From Darksidea phi (taxonomy: Eukaryota; Ascomycota; Dothideomycetes; Pleosporales; Lentitheciaceae), in contig JASJFT010000009.1 of assembly GCA_030770425.1 (NCBI GenBank), positions 124,001-188,000 of the forward strand: a stretch of 64,000 bases of DNA, written 5' to 3'. Below the pieces are notes generated by a model, which was not told the origin of the DNA, ran no database searches, and saw nothing but the letters and a program-made list of their open reading frames with translations. Shown piece by piece: positions 1-11,145 of the stretch. Position 1 is the stretch's first letter; each line of letters begins with the position of its first letter. Position numbers and translations under genes: made by a program.

Positions 1-691
1 TAAGGCTGTTACTCAACATGAAGAGGGCTTGAAGTTAGAGGTGACTGGACCCCTTCAGAAGAAAGATGCGGGCAGTTCCTCCTTGGAGGTCCGAGAGTGG
101 AAGGTTGTGGACACAAGCGCAACTTCTTCATCTTAACCAAGGAAGCGACTATGACGGAACCTAATTTGATCCAGCGTACATATGTAATGAGAATGCATTT
201 GCTTTACTGTCTGCATGCTTTTACAAAGTCGTTTTCAAGAGGCTTTCCCTTACATTGTTTCTCTTCACAGGCTCTTTCTTATGAGATGCCTCTCATTGCG
301 ATACGATGAATGCAGTCACGTCATCAAACAACCCAGTACTTCGTAAGCCCCCAAATACCTTTGTGTCGGTAGCATTTGGTACCAGGGTATGTACCGCACT
401 GTGGAATCCGCACGTTCTATCAAAAGATGGTCTGGCACCTACCGCGCAGACGAACAATTCGGATCCTTCGGAATCGCAAAGCTCATCGCGGCGACCTTCC
501 AGGTAGCGAATCCATTTCGAAGGAGTCCAGCGAAGCTTATCAGTCGCATCTACCTCTCATTTTGCATTTTTTCAGTGTTCCTTGGATAATAATGACCACC
601 TGAGAGTACGTGGTATGGAGCGCATTGATAATTGGTTCTAAGAGACTCAAAACCTCGCATGCTTCCGGGAGCGAATAGAGAGTGCCATCGG
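1..691. other. No gene recognised
   Basis: Only short overlapping frames on both strands. No splice pattern, signal peptide or family motif was recognised. It may hold the continuation of the broken minus-strand frame that follows. Confidence 0.4.
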
Positions 692-1039
692 TCAATAGCC
701 GGATCTCGATACATAGGCCTTCCATAACAGTGCCCTCCATAACGACCTGTAGTAGGAGTACACATGCTCCCAAGCGTCGTCGTCCTCGGTGATACACTTC
801 CCATTGCCTTGGTACAAGTGCTGCATGAAAATCGCTTTCCGAAGCTTGCAGTGAATGGGTAGGATGCCAAGGTGGAAAACGTCGCTATACAGGAAGGTGG
901 GGAATTCTCGAACCTTGGGCCACTGCCCTGATTGCCACTGACCTACTGGATAGATCGTAAACTCTGGTTTGTTCTTGTGCTCGTAGAGAGCCTCAATGAT
1001 CTCCGTGGCGACAGCATGGCCTACAATATGTGGCTGCAC
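692..1039 (-). CDS. Unrecognised ORF, probably an exon or gene remnant
   Basis: An open stretch of 115 codons that begins at GTG, not ATG, so it is at best an internal exon or a fragment. The translation looks protein-like, with aromatic-rich runs such as WEHVYSYYRSLWRALLW, and the frame lying downstream on the same strand (about 870-550) also has a plausible composition. This suggests a gene broken by introns or frameshifts. I do not recognise the family. It may equally be chance coding. Confidence 0.25.
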   Translation of the reverse strand: MQPHIVGHAVATEIIEALYEHKNKPEFTIYPVGQWQSGQWPKVREFPTFLYSDVFHLGILPIHCKLRKAIFMQHLYQGNGKCITEDDDAWEHVYSYYRSLWRALLWKAYVSRSGY

Positions 1040-1113
1040 AAACGTAGGTAGATTTTTAAGAAGTCATAGGAGCACTCGCCACCGTCTGCGACACCACTGT
1101 TCTTTCTCCATCT

Positions 1114-1570
1114 ATGCGGGTGGGAAAAAGCTGTTCGTGCAATCATCCGATCGTCTCTTCTGAGGATCTTCCAGCGAATTGGAATAGTGGAAAGGACGTG
1201 ATGGCGCTTCTCCTGGATTGGCGGGGAGACGAAGTCAAGATCACGGAGCAGGCGGTGAAGGCCGCCGCGTGTAACCCAGGAAAAGTAGTGCTCCAGTTCC
1301 TCCTTCAGAGAGATCCCACTCTCTCAGTGACGGAAGAGATCGTCAGAGCTGCTGCATGCAACCCAGGTGGCAAAGCTGCAATCGAGTTTCTTTCTTGAAG
1401 TTGCCTCCCTTCTGTTTCTACTACGAAAAGCTTTCATTTACGACATACATGAAGGAACATGTTGTTCGGAACTTAAACGAGACAAAGTTAGTCTTAGAAG
1501 TAAGTGCTGTAAAGGAGTAGAAAAGCAGATGGTATCTTCTCTCCTTGAGTTTGGTAGTGGGCTGGGATAG
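1114..1570 (+). pseudogene. Fragment of fungal NLR-type C-terminal repeats
   Basis: The frame 1114-1398 reads two full units and the start of a third of a roughly 30-residue repeat (GKDVMALLLDWRGDEVKITE, then GKVVLQFLLQRDP with TEEIVRAAACNPG, then GKAAIEFL). This pattern (G-K-x-V-M-x-L-L-L ... I-T-E-x-V-V-K-A-A-A) is known from the C-terminal arrays of fungal NACHT/ankyrin-type proteins. At about 1390 the frame stops, but a one-base shift into the next frame restores a Leu-Leu-Glu continuation and a further decayed unit with a KRDKVS core up to about 1560. There is no nucleotide-binding domain nearby. I infer a truncated, frameshifted relic of a self/non-self recognition gene. Repeat identity is from memory of the family, not a search. 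Confidence 0.6.
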
Positions 1571-2285
1571 CCTGCTGACTTGAAAACTGGTCAAAGCTAG
1601 GTTGAAGGCCGCAAATTACTTACTAATACATATGCAGAGCGGTCGAGCTGCCTAAGTACTTATGCATGATAAGTAACAGTAATCTAAGTGAATTGCCACC
1701 GGCTGTTGCCACCACATGCAGGGAGGGCGGCCGACCTGCACCGGCCAGAGGGTTGTGAGATGGTGTTAGTTCACCAAGTACTTATTAAGAAGTGTTATTG
1801 ACGAGCGATCTCTTTGAAGTTGAGATCGCGGCCGAAAATGGATGTGTGCTAAGGCGCTGTGAACCGTTACCGCCACGTACTCCACGCGGGCGATCTTTAT
1901 CGGTATCCGTAAACGCTGACGCAACAATATCAAATAATCAAGAATCCCCTACTTTCTATTCTCGCTCCGAATGCCCACCGTCTTATTGACTGCGACTCCA
2001 GTACCCTCTGGTGTCCGTAAACTCCTCCCCCGACGTTTAACTCCGCGGTTATTCGTGGGTTGCTCGTCGACCAGCTAGTGTTGTCCTGCTCGCCTCGCCC
2101 GTCCCGAAAACGCGCCTGCAGTCTATTCCCATGGGCACTACAACTAAAGCGACGTCGACCGCTCCAGCCTACGCATGCGAATATGGACCGTCGCTCGCTA
2201 CGGCGGAAGGATAGTACAGAATAATAGTCCCTAACTAGGGAAGCTCGGCGTAAGGAAAATAATATCTTATTAGACAAGGGCTACA
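1571..2285. other. Gene-poor stretch
   Basis: Several frames overlap on both strands without motifs. Base composition is mixed, and no clear gene or RNA was seen. Confidence 0.4.
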
Positions 2286-2289
2286 TAGA

Positions 2290-2500
2290 GAATACTACTA
2301 GCCTTAACGGGCTAATAGGATGGCGCGGAGTGGAGTTAAGCTCTAGATAAGAATAACTTAGAGATGTCCTTGCGTTAGTATGACCGACTTGGAGCTAGGT
2401 TATACTAACCTAGACAGCATATATTGTGGTAGGGTTGGACACGGTTGGTATCGAAGCTAATTGAGTGTGGTGGATTCATGCGGACGCAATTGACGGATAG
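2290..2500 (+). repeat. Degenerate direct repeat, copy 1
   Basis: It starts with a short palindromic core (CTAGCC, six bases, GGCTAG-like) and ends near a block reading TTGAGTG...TTCATGCG. The same two blocks recur in the same order and orientation in the copy at about 2610-2775. It may be an old MITE-like or other dispersed element, but no coding capacity was recognised. Confidence 0.45.
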
Positions 2501-2609
2501 CTATAGGATTGGATGTAACGAACGGCGGCGCTCCTTTAGGGTGTAAAGAGCAAAGGTTGCGATTGGATGTATCAGCCCTTTAAGAGGGTGGAGCTAAGCT
2601 ATGGTGAGA

Positions 2610-2775
2610 CAGCGCTAGCCTTAACGGGCTAGTAGAGCGGCGTAGAATTCATGCGAACATGGCTTAGTGATAGCGGTTGTGGCATCGGGACAAACGCAAC
2701 AGCAGGATTGGACAACTTTGCTCTCTATCGGTTAATTGAGTGGGGCGACTTCATGCGAGCGTGCCTAACGGAGCT
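2610..2775 (+). repeat. Degenerate direct repeat, copy 2
   Basis: It shares the palindromic block CTAGCCTTAACGGGCTAG (about 2613-2630) and the TTGAGTGGGGCGACTTCATG block (about 2735-2755) with the preceding copy. The spacing differs by about 50 bases, so these are diverged copies and not a recent duplication. Confidence 0.45.
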
Positions 2776-3528
2776 ATGATACTGGACTGGATTGCTTGTC
2801 GCACAAATGCGTCTTGCTCAGCAGCAAGTCCCATACCGTGCGCCGTCTTATCCTTGCTGCCGCCCAAAGTGTGTATGCTGGGTATCTCTACTACAGTTGG
2901 GGGTGGCGGTCACCATACCAAAGTTTGGGGCGTCGCCAGAAGTTCCTGAGCAAACTGTGTTCTCCTGATTGGAGATATTGCAACTTCAGCAGATGGCTTT
3001 GCTGAAGCTCTAGACTGATGTCACTATCCAAAGTCGCCTCGGAAGTGCCCGTCAATTCCAAAGTCGAAAGATGTGAAGGCTGTAGGTGACGTAAAACCGC
3101 TTGCGTCTCCCCAGTGAGCCGCCCTGTATGTGCCTTTAATACCGTTCACCTTAGGCTCGATTACTAATTGGTTCGCGCAAGGTGCCTTCTTTAGAGGTCA
3201 TGGGCCAGGATTCATACTAGGCCGAGGCTTCATAGGACAGGGGCATACCTCCCACCCCTCCCCATCTAGCCTGGCAGTTGTTGCGTGTATCTGCGACGCT
3301 CCCTGGAGCGAGATCTGCGCTGGGGGGAATTGTATGCCGGGTTGCGATACAATAAAGCGTCAGAGTGCAAGAGCAGTCGGCAAACCGTTGGCCGAAGCGC
3401 ATTGACCTCGCCTAACGCCAGATAGAGAGTATGACAATTGGTTATTAATAGTTTGATGCACCGAAATGGTGCAAACGCTGCGAAGAAAAAGATATATGCA
3501 TGTATTATATCATATCTGAGGTCTGTAT
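2776..3528. other. Gene-poor stretch
   Basis: Two short plus-strand frames and one minus-strand frame overlap here, with none showing recognisable motifs. It contains the likely 3-prime flank of the GMC oxidoreductase gene. Confidence 0.4.
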
Positions 3529-5472
3529 TCAGCTACCCGCCTTGATGTCGTCAGCAATCTTCTCTGCGAGCGCATACACCGTGCTTTGCGGGTGTCCTGG
3601 CGGTAATATAGCAAAGGAGCTTGCATCCACAACCCTCAGCCCAGTAACCCCAATGACCTTCGCTTTGCTATCTACGACGACGTTCGGGTCTTCCTTCTTG
3701 CCCATGCGACACGTACAACTAGCGTGCCAAACCGTCTGCAACGAATCTCTAATCTTGCTCAGAAGTTGCTCGTCAGTCTGCACGTCCGGGCCTGGGAAAT
3801 ACTCGACCGGGTCTGCAAGTCCCGGCCGCATACCCGGTGACCCAAAGGCCAGGCGCAGACGCTTAAAGATTGCCAGAGCAACAGAGACGTCTGTAGGGTC
3901 AGTAAGCCAGTTTGGGTTGATGAGGGGAAGGTCGTTGGTGTCTGCACTGGCGATGGTGACGTTGCCTCTGCTGATAGGTTTGACGAGAGCACCGAGGATC
4001 GTGGCATATTGGAAGCCATCCTTGGGTTGTTGGAGAAGCAGACTCTGGAAATCGCCAATGTAGCCTGGCCCGCTGAGGTACTCGATGTCTGGCCAGGACG
4101 GCGGGTATGAGTCGAGGACGGCGGCAGCCTCAGGGGTGATGAGATCACGGGGTGCATTCTCCCAGCCGAGGTAATCGGCGACGGGGTTTGTCAAGGGACC
4201 TTGCTTGAGGATGGAGTAGTCGAAGGCGAATTGTTTGCCAACATAAAGTGGGTCATTGGCGAGGCGAGTGAAAGTTTCGACTTGGACGCGGTAGGCGGGC
4301 CCGAAGAAGATGTGGTCTTGCATTCCTTGGCCGACGCCAGGACGGTCGGCAATTACGTTGATATTGTGTTGCTTGAGTGTAGCGGCAGGACCAACACCAG
4401 AGACCATGAGGAGCTGAGGGGATTGGAAAGCGCCGGCGGATACGATGACTTCTTTTCTTGCGGATATGACGGCGCCAGAGTCTATGAGAACGCCGGTGGC
4501 CTTTTTGTCCACGTCAAAGAGAATTTGTTTGGCCAGGGTCGGGCTATACACTTTCAAATTTGCCCTCTTTTGTGCATCCGCTCCATAAAACGCTGACTGA
4601 CTGCTATGCCGAGTCTGACTACTTGGATCGATCGTTGAACTGCAATACTGGCTACCGTTGAGGGTTCCCGAGTTGAAGTCTGTGGCTTCCGGCAATCCAA
4701 TATCCTTCAAGGCAGCTCCCATCCAGCTAGAGAAGGGGCCCGCATAGTTCGCATATGAGATCTGAAGTGGAGAGCCGGATGGTGAAAAGGCAGACTCGTC
4801 ATACTTGGCGGATGCATTATCCGCTCGGGGTGGAGATTTTGGAGGCGTGAATTGCGTCGACTTCTTGAAATGAGGTAGCCAGTTGTCGAAGGTGTAGGAA
4901 TCGTCGCCCACAAGGTCAGCCCAGCGTTGGTAGGAACCTTTGTCGCCACGTTGGTAGATCATGAAGTTTCGTGCAGAACTACCTCATCATTAGTTGGATA
5001 TAGAGTTGGTACATCAAGAGGAAACACACCTTCCACCCAGGCACTTTCCCCTGGCATAATGTAATTTCCTGCCATTCGCACCGGCTTGAGGCTCCGTCAC
5101 AAAATCCCAATCGACCAGAGGATTCGTGTCAAGTGGACTGGCGCCTGCCCAAATGACGTCTCCCGCCGGCGTGGACGAAAGTATGGGATTTGCAACCTGA
5201 TAAAACGAGCCCGCTTCTATGACCGCAACCTGAACAGTCGAGTTTTCAGAAAGACGGTTTGCGATGGTGAGCCCCGCAGTGCCACCGCCCACGACGACGT
5301 AGTCGAACTCCGCATCTTCTCTCTTCTCATGTTGGGAAAGGGGAACTGCGGAGACGGGAGAGAGGAGAAAGGTAGACAGAAGAATGAAGAGGGACAAGGG
5401 AAAGAAGTTACGAGAGCACATCATGGCAGCGGTACTACTACACGTAACTGGAATGAAGCAGGATGGAATCAC
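3529..5472 (-). CDS. Secreted GMC family FAD oxidoreductase
   Basis: Two exons: 5472-5030 and 4978-3529. The 51-bp intron at 4979-5029 (GTGTGT...GTAG) is placed so that the junction restores the family motif GKCLGGSSARNFM; the product is 630 residues. The N-terminus has a signal peptide. The tandem Met at residues 17-18 (nt 5424) gives a more typical secretion signal than the upstream Met and may be the true start. The ADP-binding motif VVVGGGTAGL sits at about 59-68. Near the C-terminus are the two catalytic-site blocks WHASCTCRMG (His about 566) and PPGHPQST (His about 610). The family oxidises alcohols, sugars or aromatic alcohols using FAD; the substrate cannot be told from sequence. Versicolorin-B-synthase or patulin-type GMC enzymes share this form, so a role in secondary metabolism is possible. 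Confidence 0.92.
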
Positions 5473-6523
5473 TCTGCTTTGTGGTGCTCGCTGTGGTGCA
5501 TTCAGGCCGATGTTAAATATCTACGTTGACGACCAAGCATCATGCGTCAGGTATAGGATCACACCCTACCAACCTTGACGTGTTAATGCGCCGAAAACCT
5601 TACCTCGTCATCACCGTTGGGAGCTGTCGAATCGAGCAGTAGAGAGCAAGATGCCTCGGCGCATGTGTACCCAGTTGCAATGCAGCAGCCAGCCGCACGC
5701 AAGTTGGACCCTCGTAAGGGCGACAGCGTGCTGTTTCAGCCAGGACAGGGAAGGTTGACAACGCATTGATGCGACAGTCGCGTGCAAGATACATCGTGGG
5801 CGCCAACATAGCTGGGGCGAATGTAAATGCCCATAGGGCTTCTATTACAGAATGGGAACACAGGGGATCGATGCAGTGCGGTAATTATTTACCTAGTTAC
5901 CGAGGGCGAACGTCCCAATCGGGACCATCACATGTGCTCAGAGAGCTTGCTTCCGACATATAGCTCAATCGCTTGTTCTTTGCTCTCCTTCCGCCGTGGT
6001 GAGAGATAGTTCAGGATGTATGCGTATCGTCTAACAACTAAGGAGTATATATAAATAGCGTTAAATTGTACAAGTTCTTCTAATAATGCCGTTTTTGCTA
6101 TTTCTGTACTTGTCGAGTTTGTATAGAATCTGTAGGCTTGTTATTAAATTGTAAGAACAGTGCTCGGGCTTCGTACATGGAAAGCGGCACCTGGGAAATC
6201 TTGATGATCACGTGATTTTAACCTTCACCCATTTCAACATTGGCGTCGACAACCGTAGCGCAACTAAACTAGTCTAGAGCGATGCGAACATGGCAGATGG
6301 TCCTTCTAATGGCTCAATTATTCTACCTTTATGCTGACTTCAAGTAAGATGAAAAGTCAGAGTCGTCATTTATTGTTGACGTCAACCGGATGTCAGACGC
6401 ATCACGGCTTCCCACGAGCTTCTTTAAGAGCTAAAAACGCTCCGCACACAACGATTCCTCAAACAAAACATCATCTGAAGATTTCTTCAATATCGAACTC
6501 CGATACATTTAGAACATACCATC
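5473..6523. other. Intergenic, divergent promoter region
   Basis: It lies between the divergently transcribed GMC gene and the small conserved gene. Short frames (for example 5766-5963) lack motifs. An AT-rich patch at about 6010-6150 is TA-rich but too short to call a transposon. A CACGTG-type E-box core is present near 6208. Confidence 0.5.
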
Positions 6524-7105
6524 ATGAGCGCCGCAAAGAACTCCGCTGCCGTCGCCAACCAAGGCGAGTTCCATTCAAAAGTGCCTGGCTCCGAGCCTCT
6601 CACGACCAAAGGAGTACGTCCTTACCCTCTTTCTATACAATATTTTCCAGATTCTGACAACGGGTAGCACAAACCTGGCGTCCTCGCCTCAGAAAATGAC
6701 AGCGTCCCCGAATTCTCCGCGCAATCGCTCCCCGCAGGCAGCGCCCCAGCATCCTCAACCTACGCACCCAATCCTGACCTGAACAACCAAAAGATGTACC
6801 AAGACGCCTCCGCGACCATCCAAGGTGCCACCTCTGGTGATGTGCACACCGGCTTGGGCCACCCCGGTCAGGGTCAGACATCGTCAGAGCTCCGCGATAA
6901 TAGAAAGGGCGAAACTGGGTTGACGGGATTGAGCACACAGACGGAAAGGGACGCCAAGAATGAAAAAACCACTGGCAGGGACCCCGCGTTTGCCCACCAG
7001 AGGAATCTGGACGATGTGCCGGCTGGCCAGCGAGGCAATATCGGCGGACCGCCGGCGCAGGAGAGGGAGCCCGAGACGGCGGAGAGGGTTGCGGCTGAAA
7101 ATTAA
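6524..7105 (+). CDS. Small conserved fungal protein of unknown function
   Basis: Two exons: 6524-6613 and 6668-7105, with a 54-bp intron (GTACGT...GTAG). The product is 175 residues. The spliced junction reads EPLTTKG then HKPGV, a join I recall as conserved in a hypothetical family of filamentous ascomycetes. The protein is polar, rich in Gly, Asn, Gln and Glu, without a signal peptide, membrane segment or Cys, and is probably largely disordered. Repeated polar stretches (QDASATIQGATSGDV, AKNEKTTGRDPAF) resemble stress-protein-like hydrophilic sequence, but that is only an impression. No function can be assigned. Confidence 0.75.
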
Positions 7106-7917
7106 ATGTTTGCTAGGCCAACTGTGAGTTGTCGGGGATTGACTGGCTAAAGTCCCTGTATGTATACGTCAATGGCATGCATTGTAACAGAATGATGAGT
7201 GGTTACTTCTTAGCCTTTGGTGCATCTGAATAAACGACCTTTGTGTCTTCGTCCCCGATTGGCTGCGCTAGCGGGAACCCACACATCAATCTCTATAAAG
7301 CTATCTACTAAGTCAAATAACCCTTAGCTAGCATTATCTATCAGTCAAACATCTATAGTCCGACGTGTGGTTGAAGAAGCGTTGAGAGGTTCGCCGAGGA
7401 AGCCGCTGTGGGTGGAAGGAAGCTAGCCGGTTGCGGTCTAGAGCGATCCACAAATTGAGGGGTGCTTTTCCCTCGATGACATCATGCAGCAGGTCGCCTA
7501 CATGCCCCCTGCTGCTTTGCTTTTTGCTCTTTGCTTTTTGCTTCTTCTCTCATGTAAGCCACTCACATAAGGTTTGCCGCGCCCTCCTTCTTACCGCGGA
7601 TCGGGAAGCGTACCGATTTTTTAACATCTCCGGCCGGGCTGAACGATCCAAGCCCAAAGCAGGCAGCTAGTTTATTTAACCCACTTCTCTCCTCGAATTG
7701 TGGGTTTGTTCTTAGCAAACGTCGCTTTGTCACTCACCCACGCCCGGAAGAACCTGCGTCAAGGGTTTGCTAGTGCCCGTTTTAGGCCGCAGTTGTGGTT
7801 CCGATTGAAAGCTATTTGAACCGACCATCAGCCGCTGCAGTTCATCTCCCCTTTGAATCTTGGAATACGGATTCGCATTTTTAAAATTGTTAGACTATCC
7901 CTAGAGGAAAGCCAGCT
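7106..7917. other. Intergenic
   Basis: 3-prime flank of the small conserved gene and 5-prime region of the sulfotransferase-like gene. A pyrimidine-rich tract at about 7500-7550 (runs of CTTTT and CTTTG) is typical of fungal promoters or 5-prime leaders. The frame 7431-7670 across it has no family features. Confidence 0.5.
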
Positions 7918-9579
7918 ATGTCGAACAAGCCCATCTTTGTAGCTACCCATCCCAGGGCTTGCTCCACGGCCTTTGAGCGGGTACGTATAGGGCTGCGCAT
8001 TTGCTGAGAATGACCGGACACTTACAGTTCTAGGTGTTCATGACCCGCCGGGACACTCTCCAATGCGTCCACGAACCCTTCGGTGACGCGTATTACTTTG
8101 GACCGGAAAGACTCGGGGAGCGATACGAGAACGATCCGAAGGCGAGAGAAGAAAGCGGCTACGCCGACAGCACCTTCCGAACCATCTTTGATAGGATCGC
8201 GAGAGAGAGTTCCGAGGTCCGCTTCCTTTCTCCATCAAACAGTTTTCTATCCACGATTCAATCGCTCGATATACACCAATCAACGTTTTGTTTACTCCAC
8301 CTCATTCCATTCGACGCTTGTTTTTCCCACTTGTACCCGCACCCACGCTGAACGACATTTTGTGGCTTCATAACGTCAGGCACGCGCGATTCAACTCGCC
8401 AGCAGCGTTTCACAATTTCGGTATCCTTGCCCGGATGTGGCAACCCCACATCGTGCTGGAATCTTATTTGCACCTCACACGATGACTTCCCCCGTTCGTT
8501 CATCAAGCAGTATTGTCTTTCTTTTCTTTTCCTAGCCCAATTCTTGGGCATCACAAGTCTCGCGATGCACACTAATGGTGTTGACCAATGCCACCCTCGC
8601 CTTTATTGCTTTGATAACATCCGTCCTACGTCTTAAGTCATCATCATGGCTTGGCGCAGACTTACATTTGCATAGGGCAAGCGCATCTTCATCAAGGACA
8701 TGGCACATTATTTTATCCCACCCAATAATAAGCCGGCCACTATCGCCCCCTCCCTAATCAACTACAAGCGTGGCGTTGGTACCGACACCACAGTCCTCTC
8801 ACCCGTCACTAGCCGTATCGATCGAGACGGGCCACCGTATCCGTACCCCACAAAGGGAGAGCCCAACAACCCGACTGTAATCCCGAAAGACTTGCTGGCA
8901 AGCTTCCACTTCACCTTCCTCATACGTCATCCGAGGAATAGCATCCCGAGCTACTACCGCTGCACCATGCCGCCACTCGACGAACTTACCGGCTTCTACA
9001 ACTTCCGTCCTGATGAAGCTGGGTACGATGAGCTCCGCCGCCTGTTCGACTACCTCCGAAATGAGGGACTTGTCGGTCCCAAAGTCGCGGGTGAGAAGGC
9101 CAACGGCTCCTCAACCGGCCCCGATGGCGCCAACGGTCATAACGGTGGGGTCGAGATTTGCGTCATTGATGCAGATGACCTGCTCGACAACCCATCCGGC
9201 ATCATTGAGGCTTATTGCAAGTCTACCGGCATCAAGTATGAGCCTGAGATGCTCAGCTGGGACACCGACGAGCATCATAGATACGCCAAAGAAGCGTTTG
9301 AGAAGTGGAAGGGTTTCCACGAAGATGCGATTGATAGCAAGGAGCTAAGGGCTAGGACACATGTAAGTGTACATCGTCATCCACGATGAGACCTTTACTT
9401 GTCAGATTGCTGATAGCCACAAGAAGAAAGCAATCAAGAGCGATGAAGAATACTTCATTGAGTGGACTGAGAAGTATGGCGAGGAGGGCGCGAACATCAT
9501 TCGCGACACGGTCAAGGCGAATGTGGCGGATTACGAGTACTTGAAACAGTTTGCTATCAAGGTTCCGGCGGCAAACTAG
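7918..9579 (+). CDS. Sulfotransferase-like P-loop protein
   Basis: Four exons: 7918-7980, 8034-8216, 8676-9362 and 9406-9579, all phase 0, giving 368 residues. Residues 9-21 (ATHPRACSTAFER) fit the 5-prime-phosphosulfate loop of sulfotransferases. A second block LIRHPRNSIPSYYR at about 165-178 fits the 3-prime-phosphate site, with its conserved Arg and Ser. The block MTRRDTLQCVHEPFGDAYYF is shared with a fungal family annotated as sulfotransferase or P-loop NTPase. The expected reaction is sulfate transfer from PAPS to an unknown acceptor. No signal peptide is present, so it is probably cytosolic. Intron 2 is 459 bp, about eight times longer than its neighbours, and its donor (GAG then GTCCGC) is weak, so that junction is the least certain part of the model. 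Confidence 0.82.
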
Positions 9580-9785
9580 GCCGTCAACTGCAGTAGGTTT
9601 AGCTTATCTAGATGCAAACGCATTGGAGATAGTGGAGGAAACGATCATATAAGGACTCAAGTATATATTACGCTAGATCGGCAATTCAGTACTTCCTTAT
9701 CCTTGTTCTTCCTCACGTGAAATTTTCAAGTGTGCTCCATGGATGTAGTTTCGTTGTGAAGCTCTCCTGTTGCATTGCGCAGTCC

Positions 9786-9790
9786 GATAC
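9786..9790 (+). repeat. Target-site duplication GATAC, left copy
   Basis: The five bases directly before the left LTR are identical to 15346-15350 directly after the right LTR. This shows that both ends belong to a single insertion. Confidence 0.9.
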
Positions 9791-10046
9791 TGTCACAGTG
9801 ATTTCAGTGTGAATCACTGTAGTGCGCAGTCTCTGAAAGTGAAAGCTCTGATTTCTATAAGTTGAAAAAGACGGCATTTTATGTACAGAAACGACCCCTA
9901 ACTGTGCCTCAACACCAACACTGCTGGACTGTGTTGGACACTGTTGGATCACGAGATTCAGCAAATAGCCGCTAGTACTAGGCTAATCCTTGTACTTAGC
10001 GAAATCTCTGATCGCGCTTAGTCCCTGAGCCGTCTGCTCCGCGACA
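9791..10046 (-). repeat. LTR (functional 3-prime LTR of the minus-strand element)
   Basis: 256 bp, ending TG/CA, almost unmutated. Compared with the partner LTR, this copy carries T where the partner has C only at 9973 and 9993, both on the side nearest the element interior. Confidence 0.95.
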
Positions 10047-10999
10047 TACCCCCTCAGCTTGGAGGTACTCGTAGCCCTCAAAGCTGACCTATTTAATTAG
10101 GCTTTTAATATCAACGAGGCCTAATTACCTTATAAACTATATATACTTTTACTTCGGGAGGATCTTAGTAAGTCCGTCGGCGGGTATCTCAGCGGTAGGT
10201 AGCTATTATACGTTAAGGCGGCTATAGGTAACCTCCTATTGAATCCAGCTCTAATAGATATCAACGTATTTAAGCTTAGTATTAAGCTTTTCTTCTCGCT
10301 TTATAGTAATACCGACCGTTTACTAGTTATCGTACTAAATAATAGGTATCTTATTAAGTTTAAGGTTAAGTCCTTTAAATAGTCTTAACTACTTAGCTAT
10401 CTCTAAGCTAGTAAGGCTTAGGGCGAGTAGCTCTACCTTAGTCGTACTCTTAGTAATAGTACGTTACTAAGCTGATTTCTAATTAATAGTTAGGTTAAAT
10501 AGCTAAAATAGGTAGCCCTAGCTACTCCGGCGAGTATAGACGTCGTTAGTAAATACTACGTCTACTACTCCTAGGAAATTACTAGTAGCTCTAGACTATT
10601 TAATTATTTCGCCGTTAGTCGTATTATATTCGACTACTTTACCGTATTATATAGTTATCCCTTATAGAGTATAATACTTCGTCTCGTTAATATATCGCTA
10701 TACGCGCTTAATTAAAGCTATATATTACTATCCTAGATTCGTAAGGTAACTCGCTAATAGGTTATAAGAACGAGCTAAATTAGATCGCGTTTACTATACG
10801 AGATACGCGAGATAGCCGACTAGTTATTAAAAGTATTTCGTACGCGTCTTATTAGGTTCCTTAGTAGATAGCTTATACTAATTTACTATAAGTAGTATTT
10901 CTATAGGGCGAGAACCTAATTAGATATCGAACTCTCTAGCGACTTTATCGATATAGACGTCCTATACTAGTTAAATTAATCGTTTCTCTATATCCCGTA

Positions 11000-11145
11000 T
11001 AACTCGAATCCCTAGGTACTACTTTAGGTTACCTAGTTTCTTAATATCGTAATAGTTTATAAGATCTATCTTAAAACGTTCGTAAAGCCTAGTATTCTTA
11101 GGGTAATAGGCTATAACGACGTCGTCGATATATACGAATAGAATT
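11000..11145 (-). pseudogene. Reverse transcriptase relic of the Copia element
   Basis: The minus strand reads FVYIDDVVIA (catalytic Asp-Asp at plus 11121-11126), followed by KKLGNLK and YLGIRVIRD. This is the Copia reverse transcriptase palm with its downstream block. Stops between them are TAG at places where TGG or CAG would be expected. Confidence 0.85.

Noticed and set aside
9713..9964. 83-codon minus-strand ORF
   Set aside because: It lies mostly within the left LTR and repeats in the other LTR only as broken sequence. It is chance coding in repeat DNA.
10180..10210. tRNA-like B-box phrase in the Copia interior
   Set aside because: There is no cloverleaf around it, and the sequence is RIP-mutated transposon DNA.
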